From Marinomonas foliarum (GTDB lineage Bacteria; Pseudomonadota; Gammaproteobacteria; Pseudomonadales; Marinomonadaceae): DNA of 64,000 nucleotides. The notes below the pieces were generated by a model. It saw only the letters and a program-made list of their open reading frames with translations, did no database searches and was not told where the DNA came from. Location: contig NZ_QPJQ01000009.1 of NCBI RefSeq assembly GCF_003337275.1, positions 1 to 64,000 of the forward strand, read 5' to 3'. This document shows, one piece after another, positions 9,035-17,427 of this stretch. Position 1 is the first letter of the stretch. The number at the start of each line of letters is the position of its first letter. The translations under genes were made by a program, and so were the position numbers.

Positions 9035-9904
9035 ATGGCATTTTTATATGTGCTTTTAGTGTCGATTTGGTCAACAGGCTTTATCACTGGCAAACTTATC
9101 GTCGGTCTGATTGATCCTAACGTTTTTTTAAGTATTCGTTTTGTGTTGGCGGGCTTGTTGTTTCTTGTCATTGCCTTGTGGCAGCGTCGACGCTTTCCTG
9201 CATTGAAAGAGTTACCCAAGCACATTATTGCCGGTATGTTGATGAATGGTTTTTACTTGGGCTTTGCCTATGTTGCCATTGCAAAAGGCTTGCCCGCTGG
9301 CGTTATGGCCTTAATTGGCGCATTACAGCCAGCCTTGGTGGCGCTACTTGCCTTCTTGTTGATCAAGGAGAAAACGTCTTTGAAAGGTGTCCTCGGCATG
9401 CTTGTTGGCATCGTTGGGCTCGTGTTGGTTATCAGTCCAGCACTAGAGTTAGATATGAGTCATGGTGGAGTCACTTTGCTAACGTTTACCTTAGCTTGCG
9501 CAGCAATATTTACCTTATCTCTTGGTGTGACCTATCAAAAGATGTCCATATCATCGTCGGATATTTTTAGCTCAATGGCGATTCAAAACCTCGCTGCGAG
9601 CGTTGTCTCGATAGGCTTTATGTTGCTACTCGGTGAAACCTTGTTTGCAGTGCAGTTGGAGTCCTTCTTACTCGTTATCTGGGGTGTGCTCGTTTTATCT
9701 GGCGGCGGCGTTTTCTTGATGGTGTGGTTATTGAGAAAAGTCAGAGCATCACAGGTGTCGACTATGCTGCTATTGGCCCCGCCATTAGCCGCAATAGAAA
9801 GTTACTTTCTATTTAGTGAATCCATGACCATGATTCAGATTATCGGCTTTGTCATAACGATTGTTGGTGTGTATTTCAGTCGAGCAAAAACCAGTGAGGC
9901 ATGA
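9035..9904 (+). CDS. EamA/DMT-family transporter
   Basis: A 289-residue, highly hydrophobic protein with about ten predicted membrane helices in two EamA repeats, starting at residue 1 (LYVLLVSIWSTGFITGKL). Family members export amino acids or other small metabolites; the substrate cannot be read from the sequence. An AAAGGAA RBS precedes the ATG. The position directly after ansA hints at, but does not prove, a link with amino acid handling. Confidence 0.88.
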   Translation: MAFLYVLLVSIWSTGFITGKLIVGLIDPNVFLSIRFVLAGLLFLVIALWQRRRFPALKELPKHIIAGMLMNGFYLGFAYVAIAKGLPAGVMALIGALQPALVALLAFLLIKEKTSLKGVLGMLVGIVGLVLVISPALELDMSHGGVTLLTFTLACAAIFTLSLGVTYQKMSISSSDIFSSMAIQNLAASVVSIGFMLLLGETLFAVQLESFLLVIWGVLVLSGGGVFLMVWLLRKVRASQVSTMLLLAPPLAAIESYFLFSESMTMIQIIGFVITIVGVYFSRAKTSEA

Positions 9905-9925
9905 GGAAAGAGAAGAAAGGCGGTT

Positions 9926-10546
9926 TTAGCTTTTCTTCTCAAGGATTCTGATTTTGGCTTCCGTACGATCAATCAAGGTACCAAAGCCCTCTATTTCATC
10001 GACAAAATTGTTGAATTCAATTTTGCTTGGCAGCAGCTGGCTGTCAGTTTGTAGATGGTGAACCATCTGCATTCTGGCGTTGGTGGTAAACTCTTTGCTC
10101 CAAGACCATTGAGCACGAAATAGTCGAGCTAGAGCCGCTGCCGACAAATCGCCAATGTGATCAGCAAGCAATTCTTCCCAATCAAATTCGAAGTTTTCCA
10201 TCACTTTATGCAGTGTCATTAAGGCTTGAGCATTACCCTGAATGCGCAGGTCGCCATCAAAGAAACCATCGCCGTCGAGCAATTTCCGGTAGGCTACACT
10301 CGGTCCTTTAACAAGAGTATCTAGTCGTGGGTCGAGTTCGATCTCATCCAAGCTCTCTGGTCGGTCTAGCATCACGCCCTGTTCGAGGATGTGAATCTGT
10401 AGAATAAAAGAGAAGTCTTCTATATAAAGAAAAACCTGTTGACCAGCTAATTTGCCTAGTCGCTCCTGTGATGGTGTGTCTTGTTTAAGGGCGAGGTTGA
10501 TCGCATTTTCAATCGCGCTAAGAGCCGATAAACTAAGTGAACCCAT
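9926..10546 (-). CDS. ubiJ: Ubiquinone biosynthesis accessory factor UbiJ (SCP2 domain)
   Basis: A 206-residue protein with an N-terminal SCP2 sterol-carrier-like domain (about 15-115, including GDLRIQGNAQALMTLHKVM) and a C-terminal helical/coiled-coil segment. This is the architecture of UbiJ, which binds ubiquinone intermediates and organises the soluble Ubi complex with UbiK. UbiJ is normally sandwiched between ubiE and ubiB. Here neither is adjacent: DUF971 lies upstream and the DMT gene is convergent. GGAAGA precedes the ATG at 10546. Confidence 0.85.
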   Translation of the reverse strand: MGSLSLSALSAIENAINLALKQDTPSQERLGKLAGQQVFLYIEDFSFILQIHILEQGVMLDRPESLDEIELDPRLDTLVKGPSVAYRKLLDGDGFFDGDLRIQGNAQALMTLHKVMENFEFDWEELLADHIGDLSAAALARLFRAQWSWSKEFTTNARMQMVHHLQTDSQLLPSKIEFNNFVDEIEGFGTLIDRTEAKIRILEKKS

Positions 10547-10585
10547 AAAAATATCTTCCCGATAATGGCTTAAATACGGTTAAAA

Positions 10586-10969
10586 CTAAAGCTGGTGGAT
10601 TTGAATCACTGCAGTGTCACGCGTCTGGCCTTCTTTTTCAAGGCGATCCAGGTACATTTGCCAGAGTTCATCATGGTTTTTACCGATGTTATAGAGATAT
10701 TCCCACGTATAGAGGCCTGTATCGTGCCCATCATCAAAAGATATCTTAAGTGCATAATTACCAGCACCTTCTACGTTATTGATACCAACGTGCTTTTTAC
10801 CGTATTGCAGAATAGGGATTTGTAACCCGTGACCACGCACTTCAGCAGAAGGTGAATGTACTCGAAGATATTCTGCGCTTAGGCGGAAGCTCTGCCCATC
10901 AGCAAAGGCGATGGCCAATTCACGGGACTGTTTATGGTAGTTAATTGAAGTTGGCGTAGGCGTTGCCAT
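10586..10969 (-). CDS. DUF971 / gamma-butyrobetaine hydroxylase-like N-terminal domain protein
   Basis: A 127-residue stand-alone DUF971 domain (INYHKQSRELAIAFADG, then LRVHSPSAEVRGHG and DDGHDTGLYTWEYLY). The same domain forms the N-terminus of gamma-butyrobetaine hydroxylase, where it binds zinc, but the stand-alone protein has no established function. It follows hslVU in many gammaproteobacteria, as here. ubiJ begins 39 bp downstream, so hslV-hslU-DUF971-ubiJ may form one transcription unit. Confidence 0.9.
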   Translation of the reverse strand: MATPTPTSINYHKQSRELAIAFADGQSFRLSAEYLRVHSPSAEVRGHGLQIPILQYGKKHVGINNVEGAGNYALKISFDDGHDTGLYTWEYLYNIGKNHDELWQMYLDRLEKEGQTRDTAVIQIHQL

Positions 10970-10986
10970 GGTCTTGTTTCCTATAT

Positions 10987-11007
10987 TACCCCTTCAATGA
11001 AGGGGTA
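10987..11007 (-). promoter_or_regulatory. Short hairpin between hslU and DUF971 gene
   Basis: TACCCCTT (10987-10994) / AAGGGGTA (11000-11007), an 8-bp stem with a 5-nt loop, in the 57-bp gap between hslU and the DUF971 gene. There is no T run in the transcribed direction, so it is more likely an mRNA processing or stability element than a full terminator. Confidence 0.4.
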
Positions 11008-11026
11008 TGTTATATGGTTGAATCAA

Positions 11027-12349
11027 TTATAGGATGTATTGGCTTAGGTCTTCGTCTTCAGCGATTTCCCCAAGTTGTTCATCTACATAAGCTGCAGTAA
11101 TGTCGACGGTCTGATCATCAGGCATATCGCTAGCAGAATAAGACACTTCTTCAAGTAAGCGTTCAAGTACCGTATGCAAGCGGCGGGCGCCGATGTTTTC
11201 TGTGCGTTCATTCACTTGGAATGCGATCTCTGCAATACGATGAATACCTTCTTCGGTGAAGTTTAAATTGATATTTTCTGTTTTCGCCAGCGCCACATAT
11301 TGTTTAGTAAGAGAGGCACTTGGCTCTACCAAGATACGCTTGAAGTCGTTTACTGTTAGTGCATCTAATTCAACACGAATCGGTAGGCGACCTTGCAGTT
11401 CCGGAATTAAGTCGGATGGCTTAGACAGATGGAAGGCACCAGACGCAATAAATAGGATATGGTCAGTTTTGACCATGCCGTATTTTGTGCTAACTGTACA
11501 ACCTTCGACTAATGGTAGTAAGTCACGTTGTACGCCTTCACGAGAAACTTCACCACCAGAACGTTCAGAGCTTTTTGCCACTTTATCGATTTCATCTAAG
11601 AATACGATTCCGTTTTGCTCAACCGCTTCAACCGCACGGGCTTTTAGCTCTTCTTCGTTAACCAGTTTCGCGGCTTCTTCATCACGAACTTGGCGTAAGG
11701 CTTCTTTGACTTTCAATTTACGCTTTTTGGTTTTTTGTGAGCCAAAGCTAGAAAACATGTTTTGCAGCTGGCTGGTCATCTCTTCCATTCCAGGTGGTGT
11801 CATGATTTCTACACCCATTGGCGAGTCAGCAACATCGATGTCGATTTCTTTATCGTCCAGTTGGCCTTCGCGTAATTTCTTGCGAAAAGTCTGGCGCGTG
11901 CTGTTGTCTTCTAGTTCCGGGTCGCCGCCACGAGCGGGTGGTAATAGCACATCAAGAATACGGTCTTCTGCTGCGTCTTCAGCTTTATGGCGCAATTTTG
12001 CGGTTTCTTGCTCACGCAGCATTTTGATTGCCATTTCGACCAGGTCACGGATGATGGATTCCACATCGCGGCCAACATAGCCTACTTCGGTAAATTTAGT
12101 GGCTTCGATCTTAATGAATGGCGCGTTAGATAGCTTGGCTAAACGACGAGCTATTTCAGTTTTACCAACACCAGTTGGCCCAATCATCAAAATATTTTTT
12201 GGTGTAACTTCCGCACGCATGTCTTCAGGAAGTTGCATGCGACGCCAGCGATTGCGTAGTGCGATGGCAACAGCGCGCTTTGCTTTTTGCTGACCAATAA
12301 TGTGATTGTCTAAGGCGTTAACCGTCTCTCTTGGGGTCATGCTGCTCAT
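11027..12349 (-). CDS. hslU: HslU, ATPase subunit of the HslVU protease
   Basis: AAA+ unfoldase that forms hexamers, unfolds substrates and feeds them to HslV. From the ATG at 12349 it has 440 residues and begins [10 protein letters not shown], aligned with E. coli MSEMTPREIV (443 aa). An open frame extends to 12424 but overlaps hslV and lacks an RBS. Walker A is GPTGVGKT (57-64), Walker B is GIVFLDEID near 250, and the I-domain lies between them. The C-terminal DLSQYIL is the tail that docks into HslV. The gene starts 55 bp after hslV stops. Confidence 0.97.
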   Translation of the reverse strand: MSSMTPRETVNALDNHIIGQQKAKRAVAIALRNRWRRMQLPEDMRAEVTPKNILMIGPTGVGKTEIARRLAKLSNAPFIKIEATKFTEVGYVGRDVESIIRDLVEMAIKMLREQETAKLRHKAEDAAEDRILDVLLPPARGGDPELEDNSTRQTFRKKLREGQLDDKEIDIDVADSPMGVEIMTPPGMEEMTSQLQNMFSSFGSQKTKKRKLKVKEALRQVRDEEAAKLVNEEELKARAVEAVEQNGIVFLDEIDKVAKSSERSGGEVSREGVQRDLLPLVEGCTVSTKYGMVKTDHILFIASGAFHLSKPSDLIPELQGRLPIRVELDALTVNDFKRILVEPSASLTKQYVALAKTENINLNFTEEGIHRIAEIAFQVNERTENIGARRLHTVLERLLEEVSYSASDMPDDQTVDITAAYVDEQLGEIAEDEDLSQYIL

Positions 12350-12404
12350 TATCAATTCTCTTCTATGTTCTTGAATGATGTTGTCTGCGTTGTAGACTAC
12401 TACT

Positions 12405-12956
12405 CTAGGCGGATTTGTCTTCAAGCTGCGGGTCTATCGTAATTTCTTCGATGGTTAGGCTGTGATTGGTAAAGACACAGATGTCTGCTGCAATATTAAG
12501 GCTTTTCTCGACAATGTCTTTTGCTGTTAGGTCTGTGTTGTCGATTAAGGCACGAGCTGCTGCTTCTGCGTAATTGCCACCAGAGCCAATGGCTAATGCG
12601 CCGTGCTGCGGCTCAACAACATCGCCAGTTCCTGTAATGATTAGTGTGCTTTCTTTATTGGCAACTATCAGCATAGCTTCTAACTTGCGTAATGCGCGGT
12701 CGGATCGCCAGTCTTTGGCAAGATCTACAGCGGCGCGAACAAGTTGGCCTTGGTGTTTTTCTAACTGGCCTTCGAAGCGTTCGAATAGAGTGAAGGCATC
12801 CGCTGTACCGCCAGCGAAGCCAGCAATCACTTCACCATGGTATAAGCGACGCACTTTACGAGCATTGCCTTTCATCACAGTGTTGCCTAAAGATACTTGT
12901 CCATCGCCGCCTACGACGACTTGGTTGCCTTTGCGTACAGTAAGAATCGTTGTCAT
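12405..12956 (-). CDS. hslV: HslV, peptidase subunit of the HslVU protease
   Basis: A 183-residue proteasome-beta-like threonine peptidase (E. coli 176 aa). The nucleophile is Thr2, exposed when the initiator Met of [10 protein letters not shown] is removed. [20 protein letters not shown] and [17 protein letters not shown] are the conserved blocks. Dodecamers of HslV associate with HslU to degrade misfolded and regulatory proteins, including cell-division inhibitors in E. coli. It is the first gene of the hslVU unit and is preceded by a leader hairpin at 13016-13055. Confidence 0.97.
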   Translation of the reverse strand: MTTILTVRKGNQVVVGGDGQVSLGNTVMKGNARKVRRLYHGEVIAGFAGGTADAFTLFERFEGQLEKHQGQLVRAAVDLAKDWRSDRALRKLEAMLIVANKESTLIITGTGDVVEPQHGALAIGSGGNYAEAAARALIDNTDLTAKDIVEKSLNIAADICVFTNHSLTIEEITIDPQLEDKSA

Positions 12957-13015
12957 GGGTCTACTCCAGTTTCGATTCTAATAAAATGGGGGCGAGCAGA
13001 AGGATTTCAAGCAAG

Positions 13016-13055
13016 GATTGCATACAGAGTTAGCTTCCATTTTCTGTATGCAATC
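13016..13055 (-). promoter_or_regulatory. 12-13 bp hairpin in the hslV leader
   Basis: GATTGCATACAG (13016-13027) and CTGTATGCAATC (13044-13055) are perfect inverted repeats, extendable by one A-T pair. They lie 60-100 nt upstream of hslV, with no T run. A 5'-UTR inverted repeat that stabilises the message has been reported for E. coli hslVU (clpQY); this could be the equivalent. Confidence 0.55.
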
Positions 13056-13076
13056 TATACGAGATTGAGAGAAAGG

Positions 13077-13685
13077 TTATTGTTCTTTTTTTACTTTGTA
13101 AGAATAGGGAGAGATATCCATTGAAACGAGCTTGTCTTCGGCTCGATTCATTTTAGAGCGCGATTCATAAGGGCCTAATACCACGCGGTACCAAGGTTGT
13201 TCCCCTTGCCCTATGGTTTTTCGAATGCTGCTTTCTACGAGCCCAGATAGGATGAGCTGGGCTCGCATGCGATCTGCGTCTTCAGGGTTTCTGAAAGAAG
13301 CGGCTTGCAGCATGTAATAGAAATCTTGCTCGCCACGAGGCGTAGATTGATACGCATCTACATGGCTGGTATCGACTTTGCTATCTTGCAATATTTGGTA
13401 AAACTCGAAGGTGTCCTTTTTCGGCATCACCTTGATAACTTCTTCTTTCTTAACTGGAGTAGGCTTAGGTTTTGGCGTTACTTTTATTTTCTCTACCGGT
13501 ACAGGCACTGATTTCGGTGCGACTTGGTTCAGTTGCGTTAGTCCATAAATAAAAGCCACAAGGATTGCAGGTACCAGCAGCCATAACCACCATGCTGTTT
13601 TGCGTTTCTGTGGTGGGGGCGTTCGACGAGTTGCCCCTTTTTTGGGACGGCTTCCTTTTGCTGCAATTTGAATGGGGCTAAACAT
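13077..13685 (-). CDS. FtsN-like SPOR-domain cell-division protein
   Basis: A 202-residue bitopic protein. It has a basic cytoplasmic N-terminus (RPKKGATRR), one membrane helix (about 31-50, WWLWLLVPAILVAFIYGL), a Pro/Lys-rich periplasmic linker, and a C-terminal SPOR domain (about 119-198, FYYMLQAASFRNPEDADRM to VLGPYESRSKMNRAED). SPOR domains bind denuded septal peptidoglycan. In E. coli ftsN sits directly upstream of hslV, and in Pseudomonas a SPOR gene does, so this is likely the positional FtsN counterpart. No clear RBS is visible before the ATG at 13685. Confidence 0.88.
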   Translation of the reverse strand: MFSPIQIAAKGSRPKKGATRRTPPPQKRKTAWWLWLLVPAILVAFIYGLTQLNQVAPKSVPVPVEKIKVTPKPKPTPVKKEEVIKVMPKKDTFEFYQILQDSKVDTSHVDAYQSTPRGEQDFYYMLQAASFRNPEDADRMRAQLILSGLVESSIRKTIGQGEQPWYRVVLGPYESRSKMNRAEDKLVSMDISPYSYKVKKEQ

Positions 13686-13750
13686 AATTTTGGCTTTTTG
13701 CTATGTGTAAATAGGATACTGGATCAATTGCGCACATTATGCGTGCAAGA

Positions 13751-15982
13751 TCAGTAAGTTTCCAGTGGATCTACATCAATTGCAAAACGAATTCTGTGTT
13801 GTCGAGTAGACTGCTCTAGCCAATCACTGATCATTTGGGTTGCTTGATGCAAAGGTGCTCGGTGGGCGGCTTTGATCGAAATCAGCGCTCGATGCTGTCC
13901 AGCCTTACGAACTATGATGGCTGCGTAAGGTCCAACCAGATAAACATCCTTTGCAAAGTAGGGTTCAAGGTCATTTCTCATGGCAGATAATAACTGCATG
14001 GCTTCTTGTTCATTACCCGATTCGGCTCGCACTATAACCTGATGATAAAAGGGTGGAAGCGAAAGCGATTTACGTTCAGCCAAGCCATCTATAGCAAAAT
14101 GCTCGTAGCCAAGATTGCATAAACATTCGATTGCGGCATGGTCTGGGTGATATGTCTGTAGCAAAACGTGTCCAGGCTTTTTGGCACGACCAGCACGACC
14201 AGCGACTTGGGTAATAAGCTGAGCAGTTCGTTCCATACCTCGAAAATCGGACGAAAATAGGCCCGCATCAGCATCCATGATAATCACCAAGGTGACGTTG
14301 GGAAAGTGATGACCTTTAGCCAGCATTTGCGTGCCGATTAAAATAGCTTGATCGTGTTCATGTATTTTTTGGGTTAGTTTCGCCATGGCAGACTTACGTT
14401 GGGTGCTGTCGCGGTCTATGCGTAGGATTGGCACTTCTTTGAATAGGGTGCTGAGTTGAGTTTCGATTTGCTCTGTGCCTTCACCGACGGTAAATAGTTC
14501 TTCTGATTGACACTCAGGGCAAGTGTGAAGAAGGGCTTTTTGCGTGTCGCAATGATGGCAGTGTAGTTTATTCGCGCGCTTATGGACGGTAAGGTTGACA
14601 TCGCAATGATCACACGCAGCGATCCAACCGCATTGGTGACACATTAACGTAGGGGCGTAGCCTCGACGGTTTAAAAACACCAAGACTTGTTCCTTACGCT
14701 CTAAGCAGAGTTTCATACTGGCAAGTGCTTGTTCGCTGAAGCCATGCACGAGTGTTTTTCCGCGTAGGTCTACTCTTTCCATTTCTGGAATGTGGGCATT
14801 GCCAGCTCGTTGGCGAAGCTTTAACCAAGCAAAACGTTTTTGTAGTGCATTCGTTAAGCTTTCATAAGACGGTGTAGCCGAGGCAAGTAGTACTGGAATA
14901 TTCAGCGCTTGAGCGCGCTTTACCGCAAGGTCTCGAGCGTGATAACGAAAGCCTTCATGTTGCTTATAGGAGGTGTCGTGCTCTTCATCAATGACAATCA
15001 TGCCGAGGTTAGGAGCGGGGATGAAAGCCGCAGAACGTGTGCCAATGATGATTTTTGCATGGCCGCTGGCGGCCAATAGCCAAGCATCCAGACGCTCTCT
15101 ATCGCTCATGTTGGAGTGCATTAAGACAATGTCAGTATTAAATCGAATTTCGAATCGCTTCAGGGTTTGTGGTGTTAGACCTATTTCTGGCACCATCACT
15201 AACACTTGCTTGCCTTCTTCTATTAGGCGCTCCATGACTCGCAAGAATACTTCCGTTTTGCCGCTACCTGTTACGCCATCCAATAAGGCGACATTGAATT
15301 GATGGCGATAGTCTAATAAATGCTCTGTAGCCCTCATTTGTTCTGGGTTGAGAGTTGGTGGCACTTGAGTTTGGTGAGCGTGCTTTTCGCCACCTTTGTT
15401 AAAAGAGCGAGGTTCGCGTCGTAATAAGCCTTTTTCTTCTAAGCTCTTTCCCGCTGCAGGAGCAAGGTCTAACACAGAAGCCGCATGTTGGCTTAAACCG
15501 TTAGGATGCTGTTGCACTGCTTTCAAAAAGTCTTGCTGACGAGGAGCTCTGCTAAGTTGTTCAAGCGGTAGAGATTGACCTTGTTGCGTAGTGAACCACC
15601 AATTTTCTGTACGAAACTCTGCATTTTCACCTTTGCGAAGTAAGACTGGCAAGGCGTGAAATATCACGTCGCCAATAGGGTGGTGATAATAACGTGCAGC
15701 CCATTCACACAGCGCCATTAGCTCGGCACTAATCACAGGGCTTTCATCTTGGAGAGATGTCAGTGGCTTAACTTGTTCAGGGTCCCAGTCGCAGGTTTCG
15801 CTGAGGGCAACAATAACGCCAAGTCGGCTGCTTTTTCCGAAGGGAACTTTAACGCGCATGCCAGGTTTTAATTCATGCCTTAGGGCAATTGCTTTGGGAA
15901 CTTTATAGTCAAAGAGTGTCCGCATTGGTACGGGCAAAGCGACTTTAATGTATGGGTGAAGTGTTAGAAGCGCTTCAGACAT
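13751..15982 (-). CDS. priA: Primosomal protein N' (PriA helicase)
   Basis: A 743-residue superfamily 2 DNA helicase that restarts stalled or collapsed replication forks by loading the replisome (E. coli 732 aa). It has an N-terminal 3'-DNA-binding domain (from LHPYIKVALPVPMRTLFDY), Walker A GVTGSGKTEVF, a DEEH Walker B box, and the zinc-binding Cys cluster (CHQCGW, CDHC, CHHCD, CPEC) inserted between helicase lobes. Motifs V and VI include GTQMLAKGHHFPNVT and VAGRAGRA. Its place between rpmE and the FtsN-like gene is conserved with E. coli and Pseudomonas. Confidence 0.97.
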   Translation of the reverse strand: MSEALLTLHPYIKVALPVPMRTLFDYKVPKAIALRHELKPGMRVKVPFGKSSRLGVIVALSETCDWDPEQVKPLTSLQDESPVISAELMALCEWAARYYHHPIGDVIFHALPVLLRKGENAEFRTENWWFTTQQGQSLPLEQLSRAPRQQDFLKAVQQHPNGLSQHAASVLDLAPAAGKSLEEKGLLRREPRSFNKGGEKHAHQTQVPPTLNPEQMRATEHLLDYRHQFNVALLDGVTGSGKTEVFLRVMERLIEEGKQVLVMVPEIGLTPQTLKRFEIRFNTDIVLMHSNMSDRERLDAWLLAASGHAKIIIGTRSAAFIPAPNLGMIVIDEEHDTSYKQHEGFRYHARDLAVKRAQALNIPVLLASATPSYESLTNALQKRFAWLKLRQRAGNAHIPEMERVDLRGKTLVHGFSEQALASMKLCLERKEQVLVFLNRRGYAPTLMCHQCGWIAACDHCDVNLTVHKRANKLHCHHCDTQKALLHTCPECQSEELFTVGEGTEQIETQLSTLFKEVPILRIDRDSTQRKSAMAKLTQKIHEHDQAILIGTQMLAKGHHFPNVTLVIIMDADAGLFSSDFRGMERTAQLITQVAGRAGRAKKPGHVLLQTYHPDHAAIECLCNLGYEHFAIDGLAERKSLSLPPFYHQVIVRAESGNEQEAMQLLSAMRNDLEPYFAKDVYLVGPYAAIIVRKAGQHRALISIKAAHRAPLHQATQMISDWLEQSTRQHRIRFAIDVDPLETY

Positions 15983-16250
15983 GCGTTAGGTTGAACCTTA
16001 TAGTAAAGCAAAAATTAGAGTTCTTAGTGAATAAGATAAGTGTACGTCAGAGTGGTGACTAAGGGCGAGCCACATTTTTATAAGAAAAGCGTGATAAAAA
16101 GGTTGCTGATTGGATCATAGATCCCTAAAATACGCTGTTCTTGGATCCACTGTACAATGTCTGTACAACGAAACGTGCGGTGCTTGGCGAGGCGATAGCC
16201 CATTTATATATCGATCAAGTGGCGGCACACCAAACTTTAAGGTAACTACG

Positions 16251-16466
16251 ATGAAAAAAGATATCCACCCAACTTACTCAGCGCTTACTGCAACTTGTAC
16301 TTGTGGTAACACTTTGAACTTGAACTCAACACATGGTAAAGACATGCACATCGACGTATGTAGCAACTGTCACCCATTCTACACAGGCCAGCAAAAAATG
16401 TTGGATACTGGTGGTCGTGTTGATCGCTTCAACAAGCGTTTCGGAGCGCGTCGTACTACTAAGTAA
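16251..16466 (+). CDS. rpmE: 50S ribosomal protein L31 (zinc-binding type)
   Basis: A 71-residue protein beginning [16 protein letters not shown], the standard L31 start. The ATG at 16251 has AAGG nine bases upstream; the frame is open further back to 16110, but that extension is not conserved. The CxC and CxxC cysteines (CTCGN and CSNCHP) mark the zinc-containing C+ form, which serves as a ribosomal zinc reserve. The C-terminal [13 protein letters not shown] is typical. Its intrinsic terminator lies inside the downstream nuclease gene. Confidence 0.97.
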   Translation: MKKDIHPTYSALTATCTCGNTLNLNSTHGKDMHIDVCSNCHPFYTGQQKMLDTGGRVDRFNKRFGARRTTK

Positions 16467-16474
16467 TTGGTGGA

Positions 16475-17257
16475 ATGACTGTGATCTCTTTAAAAAAGCG
16501 CCAAGCTCTCTTGGCGCTTTTTTTGTTTTTGTCCTTTGCGGTTCAAGCTGAGGAGCTTTGTGTCGCGACTGGTCCGCTTGAAAAAGCAAAGATAAAACGC
16601 ATTGTCGATGGCGATACAATTCATCTTGTTGATGGTCGAAAAGTTAGACTGGTGGGAATAGATACTCCCGAACTAGACCACAAAAAAGGCAATCATGAAC
16701 CTTTTGCCGTTGAGGCGACAGAGTTTGTACGCTCTCGTCTTGATCAATATGTTTATATTCAAACAGCAAAGGTCGACAAGGATAGATATGGTCGTAAGTT
16801 GTACTATCTTTTCGATAAAGATCGTATTTCATTAACAAGTCAGCTACTATCCGAAGGACTTGGTTATCGTATTGCAATCCCTCCAAACCTAGCCTATCAG
16901 GCTTGTTTTGAGGCATCCGAAAGTATAGCTCGCAAAGCACATAAGAAATTATGGCAGCAATCTTTGCAATGGCAGCCACAAGCTGGCTTTGCAATCTCTC
17001 GTGTTAACATCACCTCAATTACTAAGAACCGAGGAGGTTGGTGGCTAGAAACCGATCAGGATCTAGTAATCAACTTACCACCCAGTGTTACCGATTATTG
17101 GCCAGCTCAAGAAATATTTTATCTTGAGGGGCGGAAGATAGAGGTACGGGGTTGGCAGCATCGAAGGAAAAGTCGACATTCGGACTTTAAATCTTGGGTT
17201 CTTTCTGTAAGGCACCCCAATGATTTGCTTGAGATCAAAGACTCTGTCAGTCCTTGA
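16475..17257 (+). CDS. Secreted thermonuclease-family (SNase) nuclease
   Basis: A 260-residue protein with a signal peptide (KKRQALLALFLFLSFAVQA, cleavage likely before EEL) and a staphylococcal-nuclease domain. Catalytic motifs are IVDGDTIHL, VRLVGIDTPE and DRYGRKL, giving the Asp/Arg/Glu set expected of an active Ca2+-dependent nuclease. A C-terminal extension of about 90 residues follows the SNase fold. The gene keeps the Pseudomonas position after rpmE. A GTG at 16481 is better spaced from GGTGG (16469-16473) than the ATG at 16475. The rpmE terminator hairpin (16492-16524) encodes part of the signal peptide. Confidence 0.88.
   Translation: MTVISLKKRQALLALFLFLSFAVQAEELCVATGPLEKAKIKRIVDGDTIHLVDGRKVRLVGIDTPELDHKKGNHEPFAVEATEFVRSRLDQYVYIQTAKVDKDRYGRKLYYLFDKDRISLTSQLLSEGLGYRIAIPPNLAYQACFEASESIARKAHKKLWQQSLQWQPQAGFAISRVNITSITKNRGGWWLETDQDLVINLPPSVTDYWPAQEIFYLEGRKIEVRGWQHRRKSRHSDFKSWVLSVRHPNDLLEIKDSVSP
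16492..16524 (+). terminator. rpmE terminator embedded in the nuclease coding sequence
   Basis: A perfect 14-bp stem (16492-16505 / 16510-16523) with a CTCT tetraloop and a run of seven T residues to 16524. It is as strong as any terminator in the window, yet lies within codons 6-16 of the nuclease gene, coding for its basic n-region and the start of the hydrophobic core. Confidence 0.88.
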
Positions 17258-17427
17258 CTGATAGAATATTCCTATGATCTTGCGCTTTAAAGTATTAGAT
17301 ATATCGATTATTCTGATGAAACAAAATTATAAGGTGCCACTTTCGAAGCTTTTTTAGGCTTGGGAACAAGGCCCAATTTGGCTATGATAAAACTAATGAA
17401 TTACACCAAATAGACGGAAACATAATA

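Noticed and set aside
11256-12080. Plus-strand ORF of 274 codons opposite hslU
   Set aside because: It is Ser/Arg-rich with no domain and lies fully within the strongly conserved hslU coding sequence; a shadow frame.
16110-16250. Extended N-terminus for ribosomal protein L31
   Set aside because: L31 is about 70 residues and begins MKKDIHP in all relatives; the upstream codons are not conserved.
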